Assembly (NCBI GenBank): GCA_903884915.1
Contig: CAISGS010000149.1
Span: 1 to 7,688, forward strand
Reading direction: 5' to 3'
DNA from: an uncultured Caulobacteraceae bacterium
GTDB taxonomy: Bacteria > Pseudomonadota > Alphaproteobacteria > Caulobacterales > Caulobacteraceae
DNA length: 7,688 nt
How positions within the stretch are numbered: position 1 is the stretch's first letter; each line of letters begins with the position of its first letter. The position numbers and the translations under genes are program-made. Of this stretch, positions 1-7,297 are shown piece after piece. The notes beneath the pieces were generated by a model. It saw nothing but the letters and a program-made list of their open reading frames with translations. It ran no database searches and was not told the origin of the DNA.

Positions 1-240
1 ATCCATGCGGGCATTCTCGACGGCGACTATGTCGTGATCCGCAAGTCCGACACGGCCCAGTCAGGCGAAATCGTCGTGGCTCTGGTGATGGGCGAAGAGG
101 CAACCTTGAAGCGCTTGCGGCGCAAGGGGGCCTCCATTGCCCTAGAGGCGGCAAACCCCGCCTATGAGACCCGCATCTTCGGTCCAGATCAGGTTGAGGT
201 CCAGGGCAAGCTGGTCGGTCTGATCCGCCGTTACCACTGA
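1..240 (+). CDS. lexA: LexA repressor, C-terminal part (5'-truncated)
   Basis: This is the 3' end of the SOS repressor gene, entering from the left edge in frame 1 and ending at a TGA. LexA represses DNA-damage genes as a dimer and inactivates itself by cleavage when RecA filaments form. The 79 visible residues match the end of the S24 self-cleavage (LexA/UmuD-like) domain. An ILDGDYVV stretch comes just after where the catalytic serine should lie, followed by SGEIVVALV and then ATLKRL. The Lys at 109-111 of that last motif corresponds to the catalytic Lys of E. coli LexA (VTVKRL). The end of the protein (VGLIRRYH) matches the usual GLIR terminus. The DNA-binding domain, the cleavage site and the Ser nucleophile lie outside the window, so operator specificity cannot be read. 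The GTG at 34 is internal and is not a start. A phage or UmuD-like S24 protein is possible but less likely, given the LexA-type ending and the gene neighbourhood. Confidence 0.93.
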   Translation: MHAGILDGDYVVIRKSDTAQSGEIVVALVMGEEATLKRLRRKGASIALEAANPAYETRIFGPDQVEVQGKLVGLIRRYH

Positions 241-2285
241 GCCGTCCAAGGCCGGTGACCGCGTAGGCGTTCCGCCTCAAGCCAGCGCCAGCCCTGCTGT
301 CCGCGCCATAGCTCGATAGATCCGCTCTTGGCCAAGTCGCGGGCGGTGAAGACCATCTGCGCCCGACAGGCGTTGGGAACGGACGTGTCGGCGCGGACGA
401 TGACCACCTCAGTGCTCGCACAGAGCAACTGCCATTGGGCGAGATCAGGTGCCTTTCGTCCCTGCCAGAGTGACAGAGTAACCGGCGCATTCTGCGGCGA
501 CCGGCAGACCCTCCGCTCACAGATAAACTGCGGTGTTTCATCGACGGTAAGGCCGCGACGCCGGGCCCAAAGATCAGCGCCGAAGCGTTTGGCATCGGTC
601 TGAACCAGCACGGCCTGCGCGCCTTGCCGATAGGCCCCGTTGGCCCCATCTGCGGCGATCCAAACATCTGGCATCGAAGGGCGAGGCCAAAGGCTGACCG
701 CCAAGGCGGCTGGCACACCCAGCCAACGCAATCGTCCCTTCCAAAGGCAAACCCACAAAAGCCCAATGAAGGCGATGGGAAGGGCTAGGGCTGGCGCGCT
801 GGGGATGGTGATCATGGCTGCTGGCAAGGCTGCAAACCATGCCGAAAGGGCCGAAAGGGCTGAGATCCCCCATCCAGACGCGACCAAGATCGGCGCTCCC
901 AGTCCGACTGGCGCAAGGACAGCGCCCAGGGCGAGGCCCGGCATGATAACAAAGCCGCTCAAGGGCTCTGTGATCATGTTGGCGAGCAGGCCATAGGTGG
1001 CGATACGGTTAAAATGCTGAATGGCAAAGGGCCCCGTCGCGAGGCCCGCCACAGCGCTGGCCACAAGACTGGCCATCAGGCCCGTCGATGCCCATTGAAC
1101 CGCGCGGATGAACCAAGGGGCGTTGATCTCCCGTGCCGGTCTGGTCCAAGCTTCCGCGAGCGCTACAAGAGCGGCGGTAGCGGCAAAACTCATCTGGAAC
1201 CCCGGTTCCACGATGGCTTCAGGTTCGATCATTAAGACGATCAGAGCGGCGATGGCGAGGCCATGCAGGGTCAGGGCTCGGCGGTCCAACAGGATGGCAA
1301 GGAAGGCCAAGGAAGCGGTAATGGCCGAACGGACTGCCGGGGCGGGCGCGCCTGAGAGGCCAAGATAGAGGAGCACCGCCACAAGCCCGATCATGGCGGC
1401 GAGTTTCTTGCCATTGACCCGAAGCGCCAGTCTAGGCACCGCAGCGATCAAGACCCTCACCGCAAAGAAGGCAAAGCCTCCGACAATGGCCATGTGCAGG
1501 CCGGAGATCGACAGGATATGGGCCAAGCCCGCCGCACGCATATCATCGACCTGCTGCGTCTGCAGCCAAGCCTCATGACCGCTAACCATAGCCGCTGCCA
1601 CGGCGCCGTTGGTCTCGCCCATCACCCTGACGAGATAGGATGAAACCCGCCAGCGCATGGCATTGATCGCCAAGGTCGCCCTAAGCCTTAAAGGCGGTGC
1701 ATCGAGCAGGATCTGGCGAGGCGCACCCAAGGTAAAGCCAGACCCGCCGATGCCGTCATAATAGGCCCGCCGCGCAAAGTCATAGGCTCCGGGACTGGCT
1801 GGACTGGGCGGCGCATTGAGGATGGCGCGAAGACGAACGGCACTGCCTGGCGGCGTGACCATCACATCTTGAACCGTAACCCTGAGGCGAAGGGGTGTTT
1901 GGCGAGGCTCAAGGCCTTCGACATAAACGGGCGCGACCATAATCCGCCCGCCCGAGGCCCCGGGCGATAGCACATCGACGACATAGCCCTCGACCGTTCG
2001 CGGCGTTGAGGTTCCTTGGCTGATGATCGGCGCCGCCACCTGGATCGTGCGCAGTTTGGCGGTGACCATGCCGGCGCTCAGGGCCAGTAGCAGGGCGCAG
2101 GGGATGAACAGCGCTGATCTATATCGGTTGGCCCAGACGAGCACGGACAGGCTCGCGGCGCCGGCCATCAGCAATGGCCAAAGTAGGGGCTCTCTCGGCA
2201 GGACCAGATAGCTCGCACAGCCCAGCCCAAAGGCGACCGGTAACCACAGAACCCAGCGCTCGATCTGTGAGAGCAACTGCTCCAC
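231..2285 (-). CDS. comEC: ComEC/Rec2 family DNA-uptake membrane channel protein
   Basis: This is an integral inner-membrane protein of the ComEC/Rec2 family, which moves single-stranded DNA into the cytoplasm during natural transformation. Numbered from GTG 2285 (684 residues), it has hydrophobic N-terminal segments ([17 protein letters not shown] from about residue 11). A soluble DUF4131/OB-like region follows, ending in [16 protein letters not shown] near 165-180. The competence domain comes next, with the family signature [15 protein letters not shown] (His264) and many membrane helices up to about residue 535. A soluble tail of about 147 residues ends the protein. That tail sits where a metallo-beta-lactamase-like domain is found in many relatives, but it has no HxHxDH motif. 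The start is uncertain. The frame is open to ATG 2453, which would overlap gltX by 47 bases, and TTG 2345 is another option. I chose GTG 2285 because codons just upstream of it have low GC at third positions (about 7 of 19), while those after it are GC-rich as in the rest of the gene. Its stop lies 10 bases inside the lexA end. Active competence is not shown by this gene alone. Confidence 0.9.
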   Translation of the reverse strand: MEQLLSQIERWVLWLPVAFGLGCASYLVLPREPLLWPLLMAGAASLSVLVWANRYRSALFIPCALLLALSAGMVTAKLRTIQVAAPIISQGTSTPRTVEGYVVDVLSPGASGGRIMVAPVYVEGLEPRQTPLRLRVTVQDVMVTPPGSAVRLRAILNAPPSPASPGAYDFARRAYYDGIGGSGFTLGAPRQILLDAPPLRLRATLAINAMRWRVSSYLVRVMGETNGAVAAAMVSGHEAWLQTQQVDDMRAAGLAHILSISGLHMAIVGGFAFFAVRVLIAAVPRLALRVNGKKLAAMIGLVAVLLYLGLSGAPAPAVRSAITASLAFLAILLDRRALTLHGLAIAALIVLMIEPEAIVEPGFQMSFAATAALVALAEAWTRPAREINAPWFIRAVQWASTGLMASLVASAVAGLATGPFAIQHFNRIATYGLLANMITEPLSGFVIMPGLALGAVLAPVGLGAPILVASGWGISALSALSAWFAALPAAMITIPSAPALALPIAFIGLLWVCLWKGRLRWLGVPAALAVSLWPRPSMPDVWIAADGANGAYRQGAQAVLVQTDAKRFGADLWARRRGLTVDETPQFICERRVCRSPQNAPVTLSLWQGRKAPDLAQWQLLCASTEVVIVRADTSVPNACRAQMVFTARDLAKSGSIELWRGQQGWRWLEAERLRGHRPWTAQW
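841..860. repeat. Short 9-bp tandem repeat inside comEC
   Basis: The unit GCCGAAAGG occurs twice in direct succession, followed by GC. On the minus strand it encodes the repeated Ala-Leu-Ser of ALSALSAW in a membrane segment. It keeps the frame and is probably just a small in-frame duplication. Confidence 0.5.
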
Positions 2286-2325
2286 GAACCGTGGGCCAAG
2301 TCGTTGAAACCCTTGCGCTGAAGCG

Positions 2326-2347
2326 GCTTGGGGATTACCACCCAAGC
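2326..2347. repeat. Perfect 7-bp inverted repeat in the comEC-gltX spacer
   Basis: GCTTGGG at 2326-2332 and CCCAAGC at 2341-2347 form a perfect inverted repeat around an 8-base centre. It lies between the divergent comEC and gltX genes, about 60 bases upstream of the gltX ATG. It could be an operator for either gene or a hairpin in the gltX leader. The alternative comEC TTG start at 2345 falls inside the right arm. It does not match the alphaproteobacterial SOS box GTTC-N7-GTTC. Function is inferred from position only. Confidence 0.4.
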
Positions 2348-2406
2348 GGCCTTGCGCCGCCGCAGGCGTGATCGCGCCCGCGTTCGTCCCTAACCCTTGG
2401 ATATCG

Positions 2407-3810
2407 ATGTCCGACCGCCCTGCCGTCGTCACCCGCTTTGCCCCCTCGCCCACCGGCTATCTCCATATAGGCGGTGCAAGAACGGCATTGTTCAACTGGC
2501 TTTTTGCGCGGCACTGCGGCGGCACGTTCCTATTGCGGGTTGAGGACACCGATCGCGAGCGCTCGACCGAGGCTGCCGTGGCGGCAATCTTTGAAGGTTT
2601 GGACTGGCTAGGGCTTAAGGCCGATGCCGAACCTGTGTTCCAATTTGCCCGCGCCGAGCGTCACCGTGAGGCGGTTATGGATCTGGTCGCCAAGGGCCGG
2701 GCCTATCGCTGTTACATGACGCCCGAACAGGCCGACGCCCAGCGTGAGCAGGCCAGAGCCGAGGGCCGCGCCCTGCGCTCGCCTTGGCGCGATCAGGTCG
2801 CTGGACCAGACAAGGACAACCAACCCTTTGTGATCCGCTTCAAAGGCCCGGTCGATGGCGACACGGTCGTTGAGGATCTGGTCCAAGGTCGGGTGACGTT
2901 CCACAATCGCGATCTGGATGATCTGGTCCTGCTGCGCACGGACGGCGCGCCGACCTATAATCTGGCCGTAGTCGTTGATGATCACGATATGGGCGTGACC
3001 CACGTCATTCGCGGCGATGACCACCTCAACAATGCCGCCCGGCAAAGCCTGATCTATGAGGCGCTAGACTTTACCAAACCCGCCTTTGCCCACATCCCCC
3101 TGATCCACGGACCGGACGGGGCCAAACTGTCCAAGCGCCATGGCGCGCAGGCGGTAGGAGACTATGCGGAGCTTGGCTATCTGCCCGAAACCCTGCGCAA
3201 CTATCTGGCGCGCCTAGGCTGGAGCCATGGCGATGATGAGATCTTCTCCGACGAAGAGGCCATCGCTTGGTTCGATATTGCCGATGTCAATAAGGGGGCC
3301 TCGCGCCTCGACTGGGACAAGCTGAACCATATCAATGCCCATTATCTGAAGTCCGCCGACCCTGATCGGATTGCCGATCTGGTGCTCAAGGCCTTAGCCG
3401 CGCGCGGAACGGTGCTGGAGGGGCCGTTAGAGGCCCGCCTTCGCGCGGCCATGCCTCTGTTGCAGGATCGTGGAAAGACGGTTCTCGAACTGGCAGATCA
3501 GATGGCCTTTGTGATTGCCCAGCGCCCCTTGGTGCTCGACGACAAGGCGACCAAGAGCCTGACCGAAGAGACCGTCGCGCGGCTGTCGCGATTGCGCGAT
3601 AGATTGCAAACAGCACCGGTTTGGACCGCTCCAGAGCTCGAGGCCCTGCTCAAGGATTTTGCCGAACAGGAGGCGGTTGGATTTGGCAAGTTTGGCCCTG
3701 CCCTGCGCGCCATATTAACCGCAGGATTGCCCGCGCCTGACCTGGGAAAAACATTAGCGGCCTTGAACCGTGACGAAAGCTTGACGCGGATGGACGATAG
3801 GCTTTTGTAA
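2407..3810 (+). CDS. gltX: Glutamyl-tRNA synthetase
   Basis: This cytoplasmic class I aminoacyl-tRNA synthetase charges tRNA(Glu) with glutamate using ATP. Numbered from ATG 2407 (467 residues, the usual length), it opens with the GluRS signature RFAPSPTGYLHIGGARTALF, whose HIGH element is HIGG at 20-23. LLRVEDTDRERS follows, and the KMSKS element is KLSKR at 240-244. The helical anticodon-binding domain fills the C-terminal third. The open frame reaches back to GTG 2368, but ATG 2407 places the Rossmann fold at the normal distance from the N-terminus, so it is preferred. No strong Shine-Dalgarno sequence is visible before it. The zinc-binding cysteines of E. coli GluRS are mostly missing: YRCYMT at 100-105 keeps one Cys, and the Cys/His pair about 25 residues later is replaced around RSPWRDQ. 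Whether the enzyme also charges tRNA(Gln), for later amidation by GatCAB, cannot be told from this sequence. The gene may be transcribed with gltA downstream, though gltA seems to have its own promoter region. Confidence 0.96.
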   Translation: MSDRPAVVTRFAPSPTGYLHIGGARTALFNWLFARHCGGTFLLRVEDTDRERSTEAAVAAIFEGLDWLGLKADAEPVFQFARAERHREAVMDLVAKGRAYRCYMTPEQADAQREQARAEGRALRSPWRDQVAGPDKDNQPFVIRFKGPVDGDTVVEDLVQGRVTFHNRDLDDLVLLRTDGAPTYNLAVVVDDHDMGVTHVIRGDDHLNNAARQSLIYEALDFTKPAFAHIPLIHGPDGAKLSKRHGAQAVGDYAELGYLPETLRNYLARLGWSHGDDEIFSDEEAIAWFDIADVNKGASRLDWDKLNHINAHYLKSADPDRIADLVLKALAARGTVLEGPLEARLRAAMPLLQDRGKTVLELADQMAFVIAQRPLVLDDKATKSLTEETVARLSRLRDRLQTAPVWTAPELEALLKDFAEQEAVGFGKFGPALRAILTAGLPAPDLGKTLAALNRDESLTRMDDRLL

Positions 3811-3836
3811 TCAAATTTAGTCACTATAAAGCTTAA
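3781..3836 (+). promoter_or_regulatory. Possible gltA promoter region
   Basis: The end of gltX and the following bases form an AT-rich patch that stands out in this GC-rich window. TATAAA at 3825-3830 is a reasonable -10 element and would give a leader of about 40 bases before gltA, but no good -35 lies 16-18 bases upstream (CTTTTG at 3802-3807 is the nearest). TTGACG at 3781-3786 matches the -35 of Caulobacter and E. coli housekeeping promoters, but no convincing -10 follows at the right distance. A promoter here is plausible because citrate synthase is expressed highly. The exact elements are uncertain. Confidence 0.3.
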
Positions 3837-3841
3837 GACGC

Positions 3842-3857
3842 GTGGGGCGCGCCCCGC
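3842..3857 (+). repeat. GC palindrome / potential leader hairpin upstream of gltA
   Basis: Bases 3844-3855 read GGGGCGCGCCCC, a perfect 12-bp palindrome. In RNA it can fold as four G-C pairs around a CGCG loop, extended by a U-G pair (3843/3856) and a G-C pair (3842/3857). It ends seven bases before the gltA Shine-Dalgarno sequence, so it could be a DNA-binding site near the transcription start or an mRNA structure that affects translation. It has no following T-run, so it does not look like a terminator for gltX. Confidence 0.45.
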
Positions 3858-3864
3858 ACACGAC

Positions 3865-3870
3865 GAAGGA
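3865..3870 (+). promoter_or_regulatory. Shine-Dalgarno sequence that sets the gltA start
   Basis: GAAGGA sits eight bases before ATG 3879. The upstream in-frame ATG at 3870 overlaps the last base of this element and would have no ribosome-binding site of its own, so 3879 is the better start. Confidence 0.75.
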
Positions 3871-3878
3871 TGATTGGC

Positions 3879-5177
3879 ATGAATGATAAGACCACGCCCA
3901 AAGCGGCCGCGAGCCTAACCCTAGGCGGTAAGAGCTATGATTTGCCGGTGCTTTCCGGTTCCACCGGTCCGGACGTGGTCGATGTGCGAAAGCTCTATGC
4001 TGACGCTGACGTCTTCACCTTCGATCCCGGCTTTACCTCCACGGCAAGCTGCGAAAGCAAGATCACCTTTATTGATGGCGACGCAGGCGTTCTGCTGCAT
4101 CGCGGCTATCCGATCAGCCAGTTGGCCGAAAAATCCAGCTTCCTAGAGGTCTGCTACCTCTTGCTGAACGGCGAGCTACCCAAGGCTGACGAATTTGCAC
4201 AGTTCGAGCACAACATCACCTATCACACCATGCTGCACGCGCAGTTTGACCGCTTCTTCGAGGGCTTCCGTCGCGACGCTCACCCGATGGCGATCATGAC
4301 CGGTACGGTCGGTGCCCTGTCGGCCTTCTATCACGACAGCATCAATGTTGATGATCCAGAGCAGCGCAAGATTTCGGCCCATCGCCTGATCGCCAAGATG
4401 CCGACCATCGCGGCCCGCGCCTTCAAATATTCCGTCGGCCAGCCCTTCGTCAGTCCACGGAACGATCTGGGCTATTCGGAAAACTTCCTGCGCATGTGCT
4501 TTGCCGTGCCTGCCGAAGACTATGTGGTGAACCCTGTTCTGGCCCGCGCCATGGACCGGATCTTCATCCTCCATGCCGACCACGAACAGAACGCCTCGAC
4601 CTCGACCGTGCGTCTGGCCGGGTCGTCGGGTGCCAACCCGTTTGCCTGTATCGCCGCCGGTATCGCCTGCCTTTGGGGCCCAAGCCACGGCGGGGCCAAT
4701 GAAGAGGCCCTGATGATGCTGAAGGAAATCGGCACGGTTGACCGTATTCCTGAATATGTTCAGGGCGTTAAGGACCGCAAGTATCGCCTGATGGGCTTTG
4801 GTCACCGCGTCTATAAGAACTACGACCCCCGCGCGACCGTCATGCAAAAGACCTGCCATGAGGTTCTGGCCGCTGTGGGCGACCCCAACGATCCGCTGTT
4901 GAAGGTGGCCATGGAACTGGAAAAGATCGCCCTCAGCGATCCCTATTTCGTGGAACGCAAGCTCTATCCGAACATCGACTTCTATTCGGGCATCACCCTT
5001 AAGGCGATGGGCTTCCCCACCGACATGTTCACCGTTCTGTTCGCCCTGGCCCGCACCGTCGGCTGGATCTCGCAGTGGAAAGAAATGTTCGAAGACCCAG
5101 CGCGCAAGATCGGCCGTCCGCGCCAGCTCTACACCGGCGCCCTGCAACGCGATTTCGTCGATATCGAACAGCGCTAG
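3879..5177 (+). CDS. gltA: Citrate synthase (type II, TCA cycle entry)
   Basis: This enzyme condenses acetyl-CoA and oxaloacetate to citrate, the entry step of the TCA cycle, in the cytoplasm. The 432-residue length and the long N-terminal region ([20 protein letters not shown], then [17 protein letters not shown]) are typical of the hexameric bacterial type II enzyme, which in gamma- and alphaproteobacteria is often NADH-inhibited. The catalytic triad is intact: His270 in [13 protein letters not shown], His309 in [14 protein letters not shown] and Asp367 in YPNIDFYSG, matching E. coli His264, His305 and Asp362. [12 protein letters not shown], an oxaloacetate-site stretch, is also present. 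The start at 3879 is set by a GAAGGA element; an in-frame ATG nine bases upstream is less likely. A methylcitrate synthase is unlikely because those proteins are shorter and lack this N-terminal domain. A strong hairpin terminator follows the TAG stop. The AT-rich patch and palindrome upstream suggest independent transcription from gltX. Confidence 0.97.
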   Translation: MNDKTTPKAAASLTLGGKSYDLPVLSGSTGPDVVDVRKLYADADVFTFDPGFTSTASCESKITFIDGDAGVLLHRGYPISQLAEKSSFLEVCYLLLNGELPKADEFAQFEHNITYHTMLHAQFDRFFEGFRRDAHPMAIMTGTVGALSAFYHDSINVDDPEQRKISAHRLIAKMPTIAARAFKYSVGQPFVSPRNDLGYSENFLRMCFAVPAEDYVVNPVLARAMDRIFILHADHEQNASTSTVRLAGSSGANPFACIAAGIACLWGPSHGGANEEALMMLKEIGTVDRIPEYVQGVKDRKYRLMGFGHRVYKNYDPRATVMQKTCHEVLAAVGDPNDPLLKVAMELEKIALSDPYFVERKLYPNIDFYSGITLKAMGFPTDMFTVLFALARTVGWISQWKEMFEDPARKIGRPRQLYTGALQRDFVDIEQR

Positions 5178-5198
5178 GCCAAGCGTAAAGTTAAAATG

Positions 5199-5232
5199 AA
5201 AAGGGCGGGACCTCGCGGTTCCGCCCTTTTTT
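5199..5232 (+). terminator. Rho-independent terminator, probably bidirectional
   Basis: AAAAGGGCGG at 5199-5208 pairs with CCGCCCTTTT at 5221-5230. The stem continues inward through a G-U, an A-U and two G-C pairs to a four-base loop (5213-5216), giving 14 pairs. A run of six T's (5227-5232) follows on the plus strand. On the minus strand the stem is followed by TTTTCATTTT. It starts 21 bases after the gltA stop and ends 16 bases before the convergent lpxB stop, so it probably ends both transcripts. Confidence 0.92.
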
Positions 5233-5248
5233 GTGTCTAACCGCGACC

Positions 5249-6448
5249 CTACCCCCGCTTCAGATAGTCCATCACCACATCTGCGGCCCGCTCGGCCGGG
5301 TCAGGGCCGCCTCGGCCCATCTTGTCGAGGGCGGCGAACTGGTCGGCGGACTGTCTGGCGCGGCGGTCGAGATCATCGAGCAGATCTGACACGGCCTTGG
5401 CCATCAAGGGGCCGGTGCAGCGATCTTGCAAAAATTCGGGGGCGACATAGCGGCCCGCCGCAATATTGAACAGGGTCACGTAGGGCGTGCGGAGCAAGAG
5501 CTTGAGCACCCCATAGGTCACCGCCCCGATCCGATAGCCCACCACCATCGGACAACCGGCCAGCGCCAACTCCGTCGTCACCGTGCCGCTACAGGCCAAA
5601 GCCGCAGTCGAGGCCACCATGGCGTCGCGTTTCAGCGCTTCGTCGCGAAGGACATGGGCGCGGAACGGCCAACTGGCGACCTTGGCGGCGACCTCATCGG
5701 CCACGGTGGAGGCAGCGGGGACAACCACATGCAGACGCGGATGGGCCGCCTTGATCAGCCGCAGGGCGTCCTCAAAGGGCGGCAGGACCTTGGCGATCTC
5801 GGCGGGGCGACTGCCGGGCAGGACCAGAAGGATCGGATCCTCACGCCCTGCGCCAATATGGGCACGCAGCCGTGCCGGATCAGCGGTCTCAAATCCAATC
5901 GAAACCGCCGTGTTGCCGACAAAGGTCACCGGCAGGCCTTCGGCCTCGAAATAGGGGGCGTCGAAAGCGTGGATGGACAGCAGGTGGTCAACAGCGGCGG
6001 CCAAGGTCTTGGCCCGGCCCGGACGCGAGGCCCAGACCTGAGGGCCGACATATTTGATCAGGGGCAGCTTCGGGAGCTGTTTGCGCAGGCGCGTGGCAAC
6101 GCGCAGGGTAAAGCCCCAGCTATCGATCAAGACTGCCACATCAGGCTGTTCGCGCACGGCCAAGGCTGCGGCCTCATCGGCGCGTTTGACCACGCGGCCA
6201 TAGGCGGCGACGCCTTCGAGGATACCGAGAATGGACAGTTCCGAAATCTCGAACGGGCTGACAATGCCTTGAGCGGCCATCTTCTCGCCGCCAATACCGA
6301 CAAAGCGCACGCCATCGCCCAGCCGCGCCTTGAGCACCCGGGCCAATCCGGCCCCCAGGGTGTCACCAGAGGCCTCAGCCGCGACCAGCATGACACAGAG
6401 GGGCTTAGGGTTCGCGTCCTGGGTCAACTTAGGCCCCTGCCCCATCAT
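5249..6448 (-). CDS. lpxB: Lipid-A-disaccharide synthase
   Basis: This GT19-family glycosyltransferase joins lipid X (2,3-diacylglucosamine-1-phosphate) to UDP-2,3-diacylglucosamine at the inner face of the inner membrane, making the lipid A disaccharide. The 399 residues begin with VMLVAAEASGD at about 19-29. GIGGEKM follows at 51-57, then LIDSWGFTLRVA near 107-118, YVGPQVWASRPGRAK at 133-147, LPGSRPAEI at 210-218, and SGTVTTELALAG at 287-298 followed by VVGYR. The C-terminal PEFLQ element is at 337-341. Two positions differ from the common family form: VWASR, where VWAWR is usual, and FVGNT (Asn179), where E. coli has FIGHT. Each is a single-base difference from the usual codon. The start is one of two adjacent ATG codons (6448 or 6445); no strong Shine-Dalgarno sequence is visible. 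The gene overlaps the end of lpxI by 20 bases, which suggests translational coupling. It is the last gene before the shared terminator. Confidence 0.96.
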   Translation of the reverse strand: MMGQGPKLTQDANPKPLCVMLVAAEASGDTLGAGLARVLKARLGDGVRFVGIGGEKMAAQGIVSPFEISELSILGILEGVAAYGRVVKRADEAAALAVREQPDVAVLIDSWGFTLRVATRLRKQLPKLPLIKYVGPQVWASRPGRAKTLAAAVDHLLSIHAFDAPYFEAEGLPVTFVGNTAVSIGFETADPARLRAHIGAGREDPILLVLPGSRPAEIAKVLPPFEDALRLIKAAHPRLHVVVPAASTVADEVAAKVASWPFRAHVLRDEALKRDAMVASTAALACSGTVTTELALAGCPMVVGYRIGAVTYGVLKLLLRTPYVTLFNIAAGRYVAPEFLQDRCTGPLMAKAVSDLLDDLDRRARQSADQFAALDKMGRGGPDPAERAADVVMDYLKRG

Positions 6449-7289
6449 CGCCTGGCGCGTGAGGGATGCCCAGAATGAACAGGCCTAGGCTATCGGCGGC
6501 CTCGATCACAGCTTGCCGATCAATGACCAGCAGGGCGCCAGCCTCACCGACAATTCCGCGAAGGCCAACACGGGCCGCTGCGCGAACCGTGGCCACACCG
6601 ATGGTCGGAAGGTCCACGCGGCGCTCTTGGATGGGCTTGGGAGCCTTGGCCAGCACGCCGCAGGCCTCACCGGTCTCGCCAACGCGCAGGGCCTTGGGCA
6701 GGTCCGCACAGCGCGCCAGCATGGCATCGGTGCCCTCTTGCCCCTCAACCGCCAATACGAGCCCACGCACGACCACTGCGCCCTGCCCTATATCCATCCG
6801 GCCAATGGCGCGGGCGACCTCGATGGCGCGGGAAATGTCGGCCTTGTCGCTGGCCTCAGGCACCACAGCGCCCAGCACACCGACCGGAAGGGTTAGGTCA
6901 TCGACGACCTCGTGGGCGCCCTCAATGACAAAGCCCTCCATCTCAAACTCGGCCAGCAGGGCGCGAAGCAGACCATCATCGCCCTTGCGCGCCGCCGAAA
7001 TGACCCTTGGCAGAGCCATCATGCCGCGCATATCGGGCTTTAGGGCCGCGAAATCAGGCCGTGCGACCAGACCGGCAAAACAGACCGTCTCACATCCCGC
7101 CTTTTTGAGGGCGGAAAAGCACTTGCCCAGTTCGGCCATGCCAATGTCGGCGCCCGGAAATTCGGCCATGGCCGCATCGGCAAAGCCCTTGAGCCGGACG
7201 ACAAAGAACGGACGACCCGCATCAACGCAGCGCTGGGCCAGCGTCCTTGGCAGGTCGCCTCCACCGGCAATGAGACCAAACTTGCGCAT
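6429..7289 (-). CDS. lpxI: UDP-2,3-diacylglucosamine pyrophosphatase LpxI
   Basis: LpxI (DUF1009 family) cleaves UDP-2,3-diacylglucosamine to lipid X and UMP. It is the alphaproteobacterial replacement for LpxH, an unrelated enzyme that attacks the other phosphorus atom. The 286 residues from ATG 7289 start with MRKFGLIAGGGDLPRTLA, the family's N-terminal pattern. The C-terminal catalytic domain shows VVRGLVLAVEGQEGTDAML, then PIQERRVDLPTIG, then GIVGEAGALLVIDRQ. The Asp of VDLPTIG is residue 226 here and probably corresponds to the essential Asp225 described for the Caulobacter crescentus enzyme. That equivalence is inferred from position and motif. A TTG at 7301 is in frame and overlaps the lpxA stop as TTGA, which would add four residues. 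ATG 7289 is preferred because it fits the family N-terminus and leaves an 8-base gap after lpxA. No clear Shine-Dalgarno sequence precedes either. The gene lies between lpxA and lpxB, which supports its role. Confidence 0.95.
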   Translation of the reverse strand: MRKFGLIAGGGDLPRTLAQRCVDAGRPFFVVRLKGFADAAMAEFPGADIGMAELGKCFSALKKAGCETVCFAGLVARPDFAALKPDMRGMMALPRVISAARKGDDGLLRALLAEFEMEGFVIEGAHEVVDDLTLPVGVLGAVVPEASDKADISRAIEVARAIGRMDIGQGAVVVRGLVLAVEGQEGTDAMLARCADLPKALRVGETGEACGVLAKAPKPIQERRVDLPTIGVATVRAAARVGLRGIVGEAGALLVIDRQAVIEAADSLGLFILGIPHAPGDDGAGA

Positions 7290-7297
7290 AGGCTTGC

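Noticed and set aside
2283..2300. Possible SOS box near the comEC start (GTTC on the minus strand at 2289-2286)
   Set aside because: The second half at the required 11-base offset is CTTG rather than GTTC, two mismatches out of four, so it does not support LexA control.
2304..2337. TTGAAA (2304-2309) as a -35 element for gltX
   Set aside because: No -10-like hexamer occurs 16-18 bases downstream; the nearest AT-containing stretch is about 22 bases away.
2608..3045. Minus-strand open frame (145 codons) opposite gltX
   Set aside because: It is a shadow of the GluRS coding frame with no domain or ribosome-binding site.
3842..3857. The GC palindrome as a terminator for gltX
   Set aside because: There is no T-run after the stem, and it lies immediately upstream of the gltA ribosome-binding site.
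4176..5147. Minus-strand open frame (323 codons) opposite gltA
   Set aside because: It lies fully inside a citrate synthase gene with an intact catalytic triad, and its translation resembles no family I know.
5426..6478. Long plus-strand open frame (350 codons) opposite lpxB
   Set aside because: It is antisense to a clear LpxB protein with all its motifs, the translation is rich in Gly, Arg, His and Gln with no recognisable domain, and such frames are common opposite GC-rich genes.
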